Shown one piece after another: positions 1 through 6,414 of a stretch of DNA of 7,811 nt. Positions within the stretch are counted from its first letter, which is position 1. Every line of letters starts with the position of its first letter. The notes beneath the pieces were generated by a model. The model was not told where the DNA came from, ran no database searches, and was given only the letters and a program-made list of their open reading frames with translations. Both the position numbers and the translations under genes were made by a program. The stretch is from Anaerolineae bacterium (lineage in GTDB: Bacteria > Chloroflexota > Anaerolineae > UBA1429), in assembly GCA_016928125.1 (NCBI GenBank), contig JAFGLK010000160.1, positions 1-7,811 on the forward strand, read 5' to 3'.

Positions 1-158
1 GAACAGGCGATGGCATCAGCGTGGGGCGCAGCTACCGCGATGCGCCCGAGATCGACGGCCTGGTGCTGTTGCTTGAGGAGCTCGAACCGGGCGAGTTTGT
101 GCAGGGCAGAATCGTCCAGGCCGAGGCATATGACCTGGTGGCCGAGAGGCTCGAATGA
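1..158 (+). CDS. rimO: Ribosomal protein S12 methylthiotransferase RimO, C-terminal end (partial)
   Basis: Only the last 51 codons are present; the first complete codon starts at base 3 and the gene ends with TGA. The readable tail begins [19 protein letters not shown] and continues into a short beta-rich stretch with an EYD-like 'EAYDLVAE' end. The R-x-Y-x-DAPEIDG signature followed by a G-E-F-V-Q-G-R-I strand is the C-terminal TRAM domain of RimO and separates it from the related MiaB. RimO is a radical-SAM iron-sulfur enzyme that methylthiolates a conserved aspartate of ribosomal protein S12; the TRAM domain contacts S12. The catalytic CxxxCxxC part lies outside the window. The gene converges on the - strand gene that ends 30 bp downstream. 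Confidence 0.9.
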   Translation, partial: TGDGISVGRSYRDAPEIDGLVLLLEELEPGEFVQGRIVQAEAYDLVAERLE

Positions 159-188
159 CCGGAGTCGAGCGCCCGCATGGTGAGAGGC

Positions 189-824
189 TCAATGGGGACT
201 TGCTCTACGCCAAAAGGCCTCGTCCCACAAGGTCCTGGCATAGAGCTTGTGGGCGAGTGGGTCCAGTGTGTTAAGCGCGCCTGGATCGCTCAGAAAAAGC
301 CACAGGGTCTGAGCAAAGTAGTCATGAGGCCCGCTCGCGCCCAGACGCTCATGACCATACCCCAGGGCATGAATGCGGGCGAAACGCGCGCCTACCTCCC
401 TTAGCGGCTCGGTCAATCCTGCGCCATCCGATAGCCATGGACCCCCAGCTTGGGCGCCGCTGCCCAAGAGATGATCGAGCAGACACAGAATCGGCAACAT
501 AGCCGCGCGACGCTCGCGCACCAGATCGACGAGACTCAGGTGACAGACGCTTTCCAGGATACGCTCTCCCCGCACCAAGGGGCCGGGTTGATAAGTAGAG
601 GTCCCAAGGCCGAACAGGAGATGCCCCCGTGTGTTCTGCTCCCAGACTCGCAACCAGCCCAGCGGCAGATCCGCCAACACGACCATGACCTCGTCCGCCG
701 GGGCCCAGATGTGCTCAAAGCGCGCGCGCACGTCCGACGGAGCCAGATCCAGAGCGTGCGGCTCGACGTGCATCTTATCGCGCCAGAGCGAACGCAAGAG
801 ACGTTGCTTCTCGTCCGTAGACAC
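189..824 (-). CDS. Protein of unknown function, 211 aa; possible degenerate zincin-like fold
   Basis: I do not recognise this family with certainty. The start is GTG at 824-822: an in-frame TAG lies five codons upstream, so no earlier start is possible, and a purine-rich AGGATGGGGA gives a plausible ribosome site. No signal peptide or membrane segment is visible, so it is probably cytoplasmic. Visible landmarks are a hydrophobic helix with LLDHLLGS (residues 115-122), a glycine-rich link GPWLSDGAG (128-136), and a C-terminal part ALGYGHE (153-159), PHDYFAQTLWLFLSDP (166-181) and LYARTLWDEAFWR (194-206). The 'P-x-x-YFA...L-SDP..L' layout resembles the C-terminal ligand helix of gluzincin-type metalloproteases, but the HExxH helix is absent (LDHLL instead), so any such relative would be inactive. 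That link is inference only. It is transcribed from its own promoter (868-896) and diverges from the URO-D-like gene. Codon choice matches the neighbours. Confidence 0.75.
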   Translation of the reverse strand: MSTDEKQRLLRSLWRDKMHVEPHALDLAPSDVRARFEHIWAPADEVMVVLADLPLGWLRVWEQNTRGHLLFGLGTSTYQPGPLVRGERILESVCHLSLVDLVRERRAAMLPILCLLDHLLGSGAQAGGPWLSDGAGLTEPLREVGARFARIHALGYGHERLGASGPHDYFAQTLWLFLSDPGALNTLDPLAHKLYARTLWDEAFWRRASPH

Positions 825-867
825 GCCAGCTTCCCCATCCTAACCTTAGCCGATGCGTCTCAGATCA

Positions 868-896
868 ATCATAGTCCGGCCAGGGTTGCCGGTCAA
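868..896 (-). promoter_or_regulatory. Sigma70-type promoter for the leftward unknown gene
   Basis: Read on the - strand: TTGACC (896-891), a spacer of exactly 17 bp, then TATGAT (873-868). Each box matches the consensus at 5 of 6 positions. Transcription would begin near 861, leaving about 37 nt before the GTG at 824. Confidence 0.7.
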
Positions 897-915
897 AGTC
901 TTCGAGACGGGATCG

Positions 916-932
916 GTCAAGCGGCAATTGAC
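916..932. promoter_or_regulatory. Candidate operator: inverted repeat GTCAA-N7-TTGAC
   Basis: GTCAA at 916-920 is the exact reverse complement of TTGAC at 928-932, with 7 bp between. The right arm coincides with the -35 box of the rightward promoter, and the left arm lies between the two divergent -35 boxes. A bound dimer could therefore affect either promoter. Part of the symmetry arises simply because -35 boxes resemble TTGAC, so this is tentative. Confidence 0.3.
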
Positions 933-956
933 GCACGCAGCGTCTGCCGCTACTAT
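928..956 (+). promoter_or_regulatory. Sigma70-type promoter for the URO-D-like gene
   Basis: TTGACG (928-933, 5 of 6), a spacer of exactly 17 bp, then TACTAT (951-956, 4 of 6). The expected start of transcription is near 963, giving a leader of about 125 nt before the ATG at 1088. It sits back to back with the leftward promoter; the two -35 boxes are 31 bp apart. Confidence 0.6.
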
Positions 957-1087
957 CTGACCGGTTGCCGGATGCCAGGTATGTTGGAGGCGACGTATGT
1001 CGAGAGGGTGGCCGTGGCGGCCGGCAAGTCCAGTTGCCCAGGGATACTCGGTCATCTGCGGACTAGGCTCTAGCGGAGGGTATCTGG

Positions 1088-2260
1088 ATGAGCACCATAG
1101 AACAGATGAACTCTCTGGAAGGCGCTCCGGGCAGCCCGCGCGCTCGCATCATGACGGCGAGCCGAGGAGGGCGCCCCGACCGTTTGCCCTTTTTCCACTA
1201 TTGGCGACACAGCCAGATCGGGTGGGCTGAGCGTGTCTGCCGTAACCGTGGCATGGGCATGTGCTGGGTGCGGCCCTGCTATGTGGAAAAGCTGCATGGT
1301 GTCGAGCTGAGCGAGAAGCAGATCACCATCGGCGGCCAGACCCTCCATCATCGCACCTACACGACGCCCGTGGGCAGCATCTCGGTTGTGGAGAGGCGAG
1401 AGCCAGGCACGGGGCAGTGGCACGCTCAGCGGAGTTGGCGCGACATCTCTCCCTGGCAGGTCGAACGGCTGATCAAGACGCCTCAAGACTATGTGGTCAT
1501 GAAATACATCGTCGAGCATACCGAGTATGTGGCGGACTATTTCCCCATCGAGCAGGCCCAGGAGTGGCTGGGCGACGATGGCCTCGTGCTGACCTCGCTG
1601 CCCCACTCTCCCATGCAGATGCTGATGATCGACTGGGTCGGGAGCGAAGGCGGCCGCTTCTTCTATCACCATGTGGACTATCCAGACCTGGTCGGGGAGC
1701 TGTATGAGGCCCTGTGCATCAGCCGCGAGCCGATGTACGAGATCGCGGCGGGTTCGCCGGCGCCGATCATCTTGTGCGGAGACAATGTGGACGGCGTGTT
1801 GGTGACGCCCTCGCTCTTTGAGGCCTATTTCATGCCCGTGTATGCGAAACAAGCCGACATATTGCACGCTCAGGGCAAGCTGATGGCCGTACATATGGAT
1901 GGACGGATCAAGACCTTGAAGGCCCTCATCGCCCGTACGGCGATCGACATCGTCGAGGCGCTGCATCCCCCTCCCATGGGCGATCTGCCTCTGAGTGAGG
2001 CGCTCGCCGCTTGGCCCGACAAGGTCATCTGGGTGGGCTTTCCGGGCTCTATCTATGCTCTTGGGCCCGAGGAGACCCGGCGTTACGCAATCGATCTGCT
2101 GCGCGAGACCCTCCCGGGCGAGCGCTTGGTGATCGAGATGTCGACGGAGAACCTGGTTTCTAACGAGAACCTCTTGGCGCTGACCGCCATCCTCGAACAA
2201 GCCGCTCTCCCCGTGACAGAGGAGAGCATCGGGAGGCTGGCAAATGCGATATTTAGTTGA
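1088..2260 (+). CDS. URO-D superfamily (uroporphyrinogen decarboxylase-like / MtaA-type) protein
   Basis: This is a 390-aa soluble protein. The ATG start is supported by GGAGGG at 1075-1080, 7 bp upstream. The superfamily's TIM-barrel pattern shows in GDNVDG (residues 231-236), the H-M-D-G turn (269-272), the strand IDIVEALHPPPMGDLPL (about 286-302) and VIWVGFPGSI further on. The arginine-rich N-terminal substrate motif of true HemE (RQAGRY-type) is missing, so it is not the heme-pathway decarboxylase. Relatives such as MtaA, MtbA and CmuA transfer methyl groups to or from corrinoid proteins using zinc held by a His-x-Cys motif. Here the matching position is His-x-Asp, so zinc binding and methyl transfer are uncertain. 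No corrinoid protein is encoded nearby, so the substrate is unknown. The gene appears monocistronic: own promoter upstream, and a new promoter at its stop codon. Confidence 0.88.
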   Translation: MSTIEQMNSLEGAPGSPRARIMTASRGGRPDRLPFFHYWRHSQIGWAERVCRNRGMGMCWVRPCYVEKLHGVELSEKQITIGGQTLHHRTYTTPVGSISVVERREPGTGQWHAQRSWRDISPWQVERLIKTPQDYVVMKYIVEHTEYVADYFPIEQAQEWLGDDGLVLTSLPHSPMQMLMIDWVGSEGGRFFYHHVDYPDLVGELYEALCISREPMYEIAAGSPAPIILCGDNVDGVLVTPSLFEAYFMPVYAKQADILHAQGKLMAVHMDGRIKTLKALIARTAIDIVEALHPPPMGDLPLSEALAAWPDKVIWVGFPGSIYALGPEETRRYAIDLLRETLPGERLVIEMSTENLVSNENLLALTAILEQAALPVTEESIGRLANAIFS

Positions 2261-2285
2261 CAGTCCCGTTACCCAACCCTATAAT
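2257..2285 (+). promoter_or_regulatory. Perfect consensus sigma70-type promoter upstream of yqeY
   Basis: TTGACA (2257-2262), exactly 17 bp, then TATAAT (2280-2285): all 12 positions match the consensus. The -35 box overlaps the TGA stop (2258-2260) of the URO-D-like gene. Transcription should begin near 2291, giving a leader of about 72 nt before yqeY. Confidence 0.85.
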
Positions 2286-2363
2286 GGTCGCGTTACCTGG
2301 ATAGAGCATCGGCGTTGTTGAGAGTCTCCAGTGACATGCTCACGCCAAGTCGAGGGCTGATGA

Positions 2364-2813
2364 ATGAGTCTACAAGATCGTCTGATGGATGACCTCAAAG
2401 AGGCAATGCGCAGCAAGGATGTGGCCCGTCGCGAGGCCATTCGCATGGTACGCGCCGCAGTCCAGAATGCCGAGATCGAATGGCAGCGCAAGGCCAGCGA
2501 TGAGGACGTCCAGGCATTGATTGCGCGCGAAGTCAGGCGTCGCACAGAGGCCCTTGAGATGTTTCGGCAGGGCGGACGCGCGGACCTGGTTGCCGAAGAG
2601 GAAGCGGGGATTGCGGTGCTCGAGTCCTATCTGCCCGAGCAGCTATCTCAAGACGACATAGAGACCGTGGTACGCCAAGTCATCGCTCAAGTCGGCGCGA
2701 CCTCGATGGGGCAGATGGGCGCCGTGATGCGCGAAGCCATGGCGCAGCTCAAAGGTCAAGCGGACGGGCGGCTCGTCAATCAGATCGTCCGCGAGTTGCT
2801 CAGTCAAGCCTGA
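2364..2813 (+). CDS. yqeY: GatB/YqeY domain-containing protein
   Basis: The 149-aa length is typical for the family. The whole protein matches the family layout: an N-terminal helical part with LKEAMRSKD (residues 11-19), IRMVRAAVQNAEIE and the REVRRRTEALEMFRQGGR-DLV-EEE segment, then LESYLPEQLS, a small C-terminal helical domain with MGQMGAVM and LKGQADGRLVN. The C-terminal domain is homologous to the tail of GatB, the subunit of the tRNA-dependent amidotransferase that contacts tRNA; stand-alone YqeY proteins are small cytoplasmic proteins without a firmly known reaction. The ATG is preceded by GAGGG (2352-2356) with 7 bp spacing. A perfect promoter upstream and a hairpin downstream suggest it can be transcribed alone. 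Confidence 0.93.
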   Translation: MSLQDRLMDDLKEAMRSKDVARREAIRMVRAAVQNAEIEWQRKASDEDVQALIAREVRRRTEALEMFRQGGRADLVAEEEAGIAVLESYLPEQLSQDDIETVVRQVIAQVGATSMGQMGAVMREAMAQLKGQADGRLVNQIVRELLSQA

Positions 2814-2819
2814 GATTCC

Positions 2820-2860
2820 GAGCGCTCGGCACGCGGTCGAGGGGTGCGTGCCCAGCGTTT
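2820..2860 (+). terminator. Long imperfect hairpin after yqeY, possible weak terminator
   Basis: GGCACGC (2828-2834) pairs exactly with GCGTGCC (2846-2852) around an 11-nt loop. After one C-C mismatch, 2820-2826 pairs with 2854-2860 (five Watson-Crick and two G-U pairs), so the arms total about 14 pairs. The 3' arm runs into only three Ts, so intrinsic termination would be inefficient. It overlaps a 12-bp perfect palindrome, CCGAGCGCTCGG (2818-2829), which could fold in an alternative way. It begins 6 bp after the yqeY stop, the expected place for a terminator or 3'-end stabiliser. Confidence 0.5.
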
Positions 2861-2943
2861 GATGCCTAACCACACACCTTGTCCGATGGGTCACACGGCT
2901 GTGTTGCTGCGCTGGCTCCGTTGTGGCGCTATGCTGGCAACTT

Positions 2944-2948
2944 GAGGT
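2944..2948 (+). promoter_or_regulatory. Ribosome binding site fixing the start of the 7TM-HD gene
   Basis: GAGGT lies 7 bp before the ATG at 2956. The reading frame is open to a GTG at 2923, but that site has no comparable Shine-Dalgarno sequence and would add 11 residues unlike the usual N-terminus, so 2956 is preferred. Confidence 0.6.
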
Positions 2949-2955
2949 CTTACCT

Positions 2956-5190
2956 ATGAGAGTGCGCGACCTCGGGAGATATCTGTCTCTCCGACTCTTT
3001 CCTCGACGCCACGATAGGCCCGAATCGCCTTTTCGGAGGCTGCTGCGCGCGTTGCTCCTGGCTGCGCTTGTGTGGCTATCGTGGACCATCACTGCGCTCC
3101 TCTACACCTCGCCTCACAATGTCTCTGTTGTGCTGGGCGAACCCTCTCCGCGCGATATCAAGGCGCCAAGGCAGCTCACCTATGTGAGCGATGTGAGAAC
3201 TCAGGAGGCGCGCGCTGCGGCTGCCAGGGCGATAGGTGACATCTACTCTGGCCCAGATCGTAGCATCGCTCGACAACAGATTCAAGAGCTGCTCGGGGCG
3301 ACCCAGAGAATCTCTGCGATCCGAGCTGACGACACACTTGGACGCGACCAGAAGCTGACCCAGCTTCAAGAGCTCGAATCGCTCGATCTGGCGGCTTTGG
3401 GAGACACAGAGGTCTATGAGAAGCTCCTTGATCTGTCCGAGAGCGAATGGCAAGCGGTCATCACAGAGAGTTATCGCGTGCTGGATCTGGTGTTGCGCGA
3501 CGAGATCCGCTCTGATGGCCTAGCGGAAGCCCGACGCCGTGTGCAGCGCCTGACATCTCATACGCTATCTGACGAACAGCTGTCCATCGTAGTGCTGCTC
3601 GTTCAACGCATGATCATGCCCAATAGCACGTATGACGCCGAACAGACCCTCGCCAAGCGCCAGGAGGCCCGCAACGCGGTACCCCCAGTGCACCTTACGA
3701 TTCGCGAAGGTCAGTCGATCTTGCGTGAAGGCGAGATTGTGACGCCTCTGGCGCTCGAACAAGTCCAGGCATTGGGGCTGCAAAAGCCAGGCATCCAGTG
3801 GTACGATGTGCTCAGTACCGCGCTCCTCTTCCTGGTGATGCTCATCTGCATCGGTCTGCAGATCCTGAAACACGATCCTCTGCTTCTCCACCGGCCTCGC
3901 CGTGAGATCCTCTTCGCGTTGGTGCTGATCGTCCTTGGGGTTGGGGCGCGATTGACCCTCCCGGGCCGCACGATCCTGCCTTACATTTTCCCGGCGGCGG
4001 CGGCATCCATGGTGGTGGCCTTACTACTCGACATGGAGCTCGCCATCATGGTGTCCATAGCTGGCGCCGTTTTGGTGGGACTCAGCACAGGCAATTCGCT
4101 GGAGCTGGGGGTTTACACGTTGCTGGGCAGCCTAATGGGCGCCTTGCTCCTTTGGCGACTGGACCAACTGGGACTATTCATTCGCGCGACGGTATACCTG
4201 GCTATGACCAACGTGGCGATCATCTTGGGATTCCGCCTCTATAGCCATTCCTATGATGCGGTCGGGCTATTCCAATTGGTCGGCGCTGCCACTGCCAATG
4301 CGCTCCTCGCGTCGAGCTCAGCGTTCGTGGCGTACACTTTCATTGGCCGCGCTTTCGGCATAGCCACCTCTCTGCAGCTCTTGGAGCTGGCCCGGCCGAA
4401 TCACCCTCTGTTCCGTCAGTTGCTGATCAACGCGCCGGGCACCTATCATCATTCGATCGTCATCAGCAACATGGCGGAAAGGGCCGCGGAGGCTATCGGT
4501 GCCGATGCATTGCTCGCTCGTGTAGGTGCCTACTATCATGACATCGGCAAGATCGCTCGCCCCTACTTTTTCGTCGAGAATCAGGCCGATGGCGAGAACC
4601 CGCATGACAAGCTCAGCCCTCTGGATAGCGCACAGATCATCATCGCGCACCCTCAGGATGGCCTGGAGTTGGCGCGCAAGTATCGTATCCCGGAAAGGGT
4701 CTGCGCTTTCATTCCTGAACATCATGGCACCACCATGGTAACCTACTTTTACCGGCAGGCGAACCAGGAGAGCGACGAAGAGGTCCGCGAGGAAGACTTT
4801 CGTTATCCAGGTCCCAAGCCTCAGAGCCGTGAGACCGCCATCGTGATGTTGGCCGATGGCATCGAAGCCTGGGTGCGGGCGAACCGTCCCGGCACGGTGG
4901 CAGAGATGGAGCGGGTCATCCGCCAGGTGATCAACAACCGTCTGGTTGGCGGTCAGCTCGACGAATGCGATCTGACGCTCAGCGATCTGGACAAGATCCG
5001 CGAGGCCTTTGTGAGTGTATTGCAGGGCATCTTTCACCCACGTATCCAGTACCCCGATCGCGTAGGACGACCACGTCGACAGACGGGCTCGGCGTCGAAT
5101 GCCACCGCGGCGAACAATGGCGCCCCGAATGGAACACGGGACGTGGCCGCTTTGAGAGGAAATGGACACAGCTCGAGTGCCTCGCGCTAG
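2956..5190 (+). CDS. pgpH: 7TM-HD family phosphohydrolase, PgpH-like probable c-di-AMP phosphodiesterase
   Basis: 744 aa from the preferred ATG (755 if GTG 2923 is used). The order of parts is diagnostic: one N-terminal membrane helix (about 31-50), a roughly 230-residue extracytoplasmic 7TMR-HDED domain (52-280, with IREGQSILREGEIVT near its end), a seven-helix membrane block (about 283-473) and a cytoplasmic HD domain. HD metal ligands are visible: His498/His499 in GTYHHS, His528-Asp529 in YYHDIGK, His565 in HPQDG, His589/His590 in EHHGT and Asp634 in LADGIEA. Listeria PgpH of this architecture hydrolyses c-di-AMP to pApA; the same activity here is inferred. The last 50 or so residues are a Ser/Asn/Gly-rich, probably disordered tail. 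The 3' end overlaps dgkA by 29 bp, indicating co-transcription. In many bacteria ybeY follows this gene; it is absent here. Confidence 0.93.
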   Translation: MRVRDLGRYLSLRLFPRRHDRPESPFRRLLRALLLAALVWLSWTITALLYTSPHNVSVVLGEPSPRDIKAPRQLTYVSDVRTQEARAAAARAIGDIYSGPDRSIARQQIQELLGATQRISAIRADDTLGRDQKLTQLQELESLDLAALGDTEVYEKLLDLSESEWQAVITESYRVLDLVLRDEIRSDGLAEARRRVQRLTSHTLSDEQLSIVVLLVQRMIMPNSTYDAEQTLAKRQEARNAVPPVHLTIREGQSILREGEIVTPLALEQVQALGLQKPGIQWYDVLSTALLFLVMLICIGLQILKHDPLLLHRPRREILFALVLIVLGVGARLTLPGRTILPYIFPAAAASMVVALLLDMELAIMVSIAGAVLVGLSTGNSLELGVYTLLGSLMGALLLWRLDQLGLFIRATVYLAMTNVAIILGFRLYSHSYDAVGLFQLVGAATANALLASSSAFVAYTFIGRAFGIATSLQLLELARPNHPLFRQLLINAPGTYHHSIVISNMAERAAEAIGADALLARVGAYYHDIGKIARPYFFVENQADGENPHDKLSPLDSAQIIIAHPQDGLELARKYRIPERVCAFIPEHHGTTMVTYFYRQANQESDEEVREEDFRYPGPKPQSRETAIVMLADGIEAWVRANRPGTVAEMERVIRQVINNRLVGGQLDECDLTLSDLDKIREAFVSVLQGIFHPRIQYPDRVGRPRRQTGSASNATAANNGAPNGTRDVAALRGNGHSSSASR

Positions 5191-5599
5191 CAGCCCAATG
5201 AAGCGGATGAGATCAGGCTATCAGAGGCGAGACCATCGGGGCAACTTGGTTTCGAGCATTGCTTTTGCCCTCGCCGGGCTCAGCTATGTGCTCCAGAGCG
5301 AACGCAATGCGCGCATCCACCTGATCATCGCGGCCCTTGTGGTCGTCTGCGGCCTGTGGGTGGGCATTTCCCCATATGAGTGGGCCCTGCTTACCCTGAC
5401 CATCGCCTTGGTCTTCTGCAGTGAGGTGCTCAACACGGCGATCGAGCTGATGGTGGACATAGCCCAGCCCGAACGCGATCTCATCGCCAAGCATGCCAAG
5501 GACATGGCAGCGGGCGCAACCCTGGTGGCGGCCCTCGCGGCGGCGATCGTAGGCGTGCTGATTCTGGGGCCCAAACTGTGGGCGCGCATGGCGCTTTGA
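5162..5599 (+). CDS. dgkA: Diacylglycerol kinase / undecaprenol kinase (DgkA family)
   Basis: A 145-aa integral membrane kinase of the small DgkA fold. It would phosphorylate undecaprenol (Gram-positive-type enzyme) or diacylglycerol with ATP at the inner face of the membrane. The sequence shows the amphipathic N-terminal helix NLVSSIAFALAGL, SERNARIHL (residues 46-54), then the active-site helix SEVLNTAIELMVD (87-99, with Glu88, Asn91, Glu95 and Asp99) and AKDMAAGATL (112-121). Three membrane helices lie near 51-68, 73-96 and 119-137. The start is not certain: ATG 5162 lies inside pgpH, only 1 bp after AGAGGA (5155-5160), and ATGs at 5198 and 5207 lack a good ribosome site but would give a more usual length. 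Translational coupling to pgpH is likely. Undecaprenyl phosphate is the carrier for the polysaccharides that the downstream genes handle. Confidence 0.92.
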   Translation: MDTARVPRASSPMKRMRSGYQRRDHRGNLVSSIAFALAGLSYVLQSERNARIHLIIAALVVVCGLWVGISPYEWALLTLTIALVFCSEVLNTAIELMVDIAQPERDLIAKHAKDMAAGATLVAALAAAIVGVLILGPKLWARMAL

Positions 5600-5621
5600 T
5601 CCGCCCTTTGAGAAGGACTCT

Positions 5622-6338
5622 ATGGAACTGCTGCATTATTGGCATATTGTGAGAAGACGCCTGTGGCTGGTCATGTGTCTAATGATCGCCGTCTTGTTGA
5701 GCTACTGGGCCTTTGCGCCGCGCCACACACCCAGCTTTAGCGCGCATATGCGCTTCGTGGTCGGCGTCCGGCCCGAGCCTGGGACCGGCGACTATTACAC
5801 CTACGACCGGTACTATACTTGGCTCACGGCAGAATACCTCCTCGACGATTTATCCGAGGTAGTCAAGAGCCGCGTCTTTGCGCAGGATGTCGCCACCCGG
5901 GCCGGCCTCGATATCCCCGTAGGTGCGATCCAGGGCGCCACTTCCTCGGGCAAGCTGCATCGGATTCTTACCGTGCAGGTGGGCTGGCACGACAGAGCCG
6001 AGCTGGAGCGCATTGCCAACGCCATCGTCGAGACCCTGCGTTCAGGTAGCGCCACGTATTTCGCCCAGTTGTCCACCGAGAATGCGCTGGTGTCGCTGAT
6101 CGATCCTCCTCAGATCGGCCTGGTCGGCCCCTCCTTGCGTCAACGCCTCGACTTGCCCCTTCGTTTGATCTTGGCCTTGACCGCAGGCGTCGCGTTGACG
6201 TTTCTCTTGGACTATCTGGATCGCTCGATCCGCAACCGCAATGATCTTCGGGAACTGGGCATTCCCATCCTGGCCGAGGTTCCGCCCCATCGCCCAACCG
6301 GGTTGCGGCGCCTCTGGCCAAGACGTTTCAATCCGTGA
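5622..6338 (+). CDS. Wzz/chain-length-determinant-like membrane protein (polysaccharide co-polymerase)
   Basis: 238 aa. Two membrane helices (about 14-31 and 180-199) bracket an extracytoplasmic domain, the topology of polysaccharide co-polymerases that set O-antigen, capsule or exopolysaccharide chain length. Family marks are the N-terminal YWHIVRRRLW just before the first helix, a proline-bearing stretch (IDPPQIGLVGPS) before the second, and the cytoplasmic end DYLDRSIRNRNDLRELGIPILAEVP, which matches the usual post-helix segment. There is no Walker motif, so it is not a fused kinase. AAGGA at 5613-5617, 4 bp before the ATG, supports the start; the dgkA stop is only 22 bp upstream, so it belongs to the pgpH-dgkA transcript. 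It ends in a basic tail (RRLWPRRF). The polysaccharide involved cannot be told from this window. Confidence 0.82.
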   Translation: MELLHYWHIVRRRLWLVMCLMIAVLLSYWAFAPRHTPSFSAHMRFVVGVRPEPGTGDYYTYDRYYTWLTAEYLLDDLSEVVKSRVFAQDVATRAGLDIPVGAIQGATSSGKLHRILTVQVGWHDRAELERIANAIVETLRSGSATYFAQLSTENALVSLIDPPQIGLVGPSLRQRLDLPLRLILALTAGVALTFLLDYLDRSIRNRNDLRELGIPILAEVPPHRPTGLRRLWPRRFNP

Positions 6339-6404
6339 GCCCAACCCAAGGAGAGCCCACGCGCTTTTCAGACTACGTGGATCCCACCTGGTTTGAGAGC
6401 CCAA
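6337..6404 (+). repeat. Three short direct repeats of GAGCCCA
   Basis: GAGCCCA occurs at 6337-6343, 6353-6359 and 6397-6403; the last two copies extend to the 9-mer GAGAGCCCA (6351-6359 and 6395-6403). They lie between the two Wzz-like genes, just upstream of the 6438 promoter, and could be binding sites for a regulator. Their spacing (16 and 44 bp) is not a fixed period, so chance is possible. Confidence 0.3.
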
Positions 6405-6414
6405 AGGGGTCGGA

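Noticed and set aside
149..170. Inverted repeat GCTCGA-N10-TCGAGC at the end of rimO, a possible bidirectional terminator
   Set aside because: There are only 6 pairs with a 10-nt loop, it overlaps the rimO stop codon and there is no T-tract on either strand. It is too weak to call, although the convergent position would suit a terminator.
846..1055. A 69-codon open frame on the - strand with a CxxC pair, ending 21 bp before the unknown gene
   Set aside because: It has no ribosome site before its ATG, and both divergent promoters (868-896 and 928-956) lie within it. The leftward promoter would start transcription near its end. Codon use looks acceptable, so a small gene is not excluded, but the promoter-region reading is better supported.
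450..1073. A 207-codon + strand open frame
   Set aside because: It is antisense to the 189-824 gene and the promoter region. Its composition is rich in Gln, His and Arg as expected for a shadow frame, and it has no family resemblance.
1070..2200. A 376-codon - strand open frame opposite the URO-D-like gene
   Set aside because: It is the antisense of a clearly recognisable URO-D superfamily gene; its His/Gln/Asp-rich sequence is typical of a complement frame in GC-rich DNA.
2904..2935. Possible promoter for the 7TM-HD gene (TTGCTG ... TATGCT)
   Set aside because: The spacer is 20 bp and the boxes are weak; no better pair was found between 2861 and 2955.
4318..5169. A 283-codon - strand open frame opposite the HD domain
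   Set aside because: It lies antisense to the conserved HD motifs of the 7TM-HD protein and has no recognisable domain.
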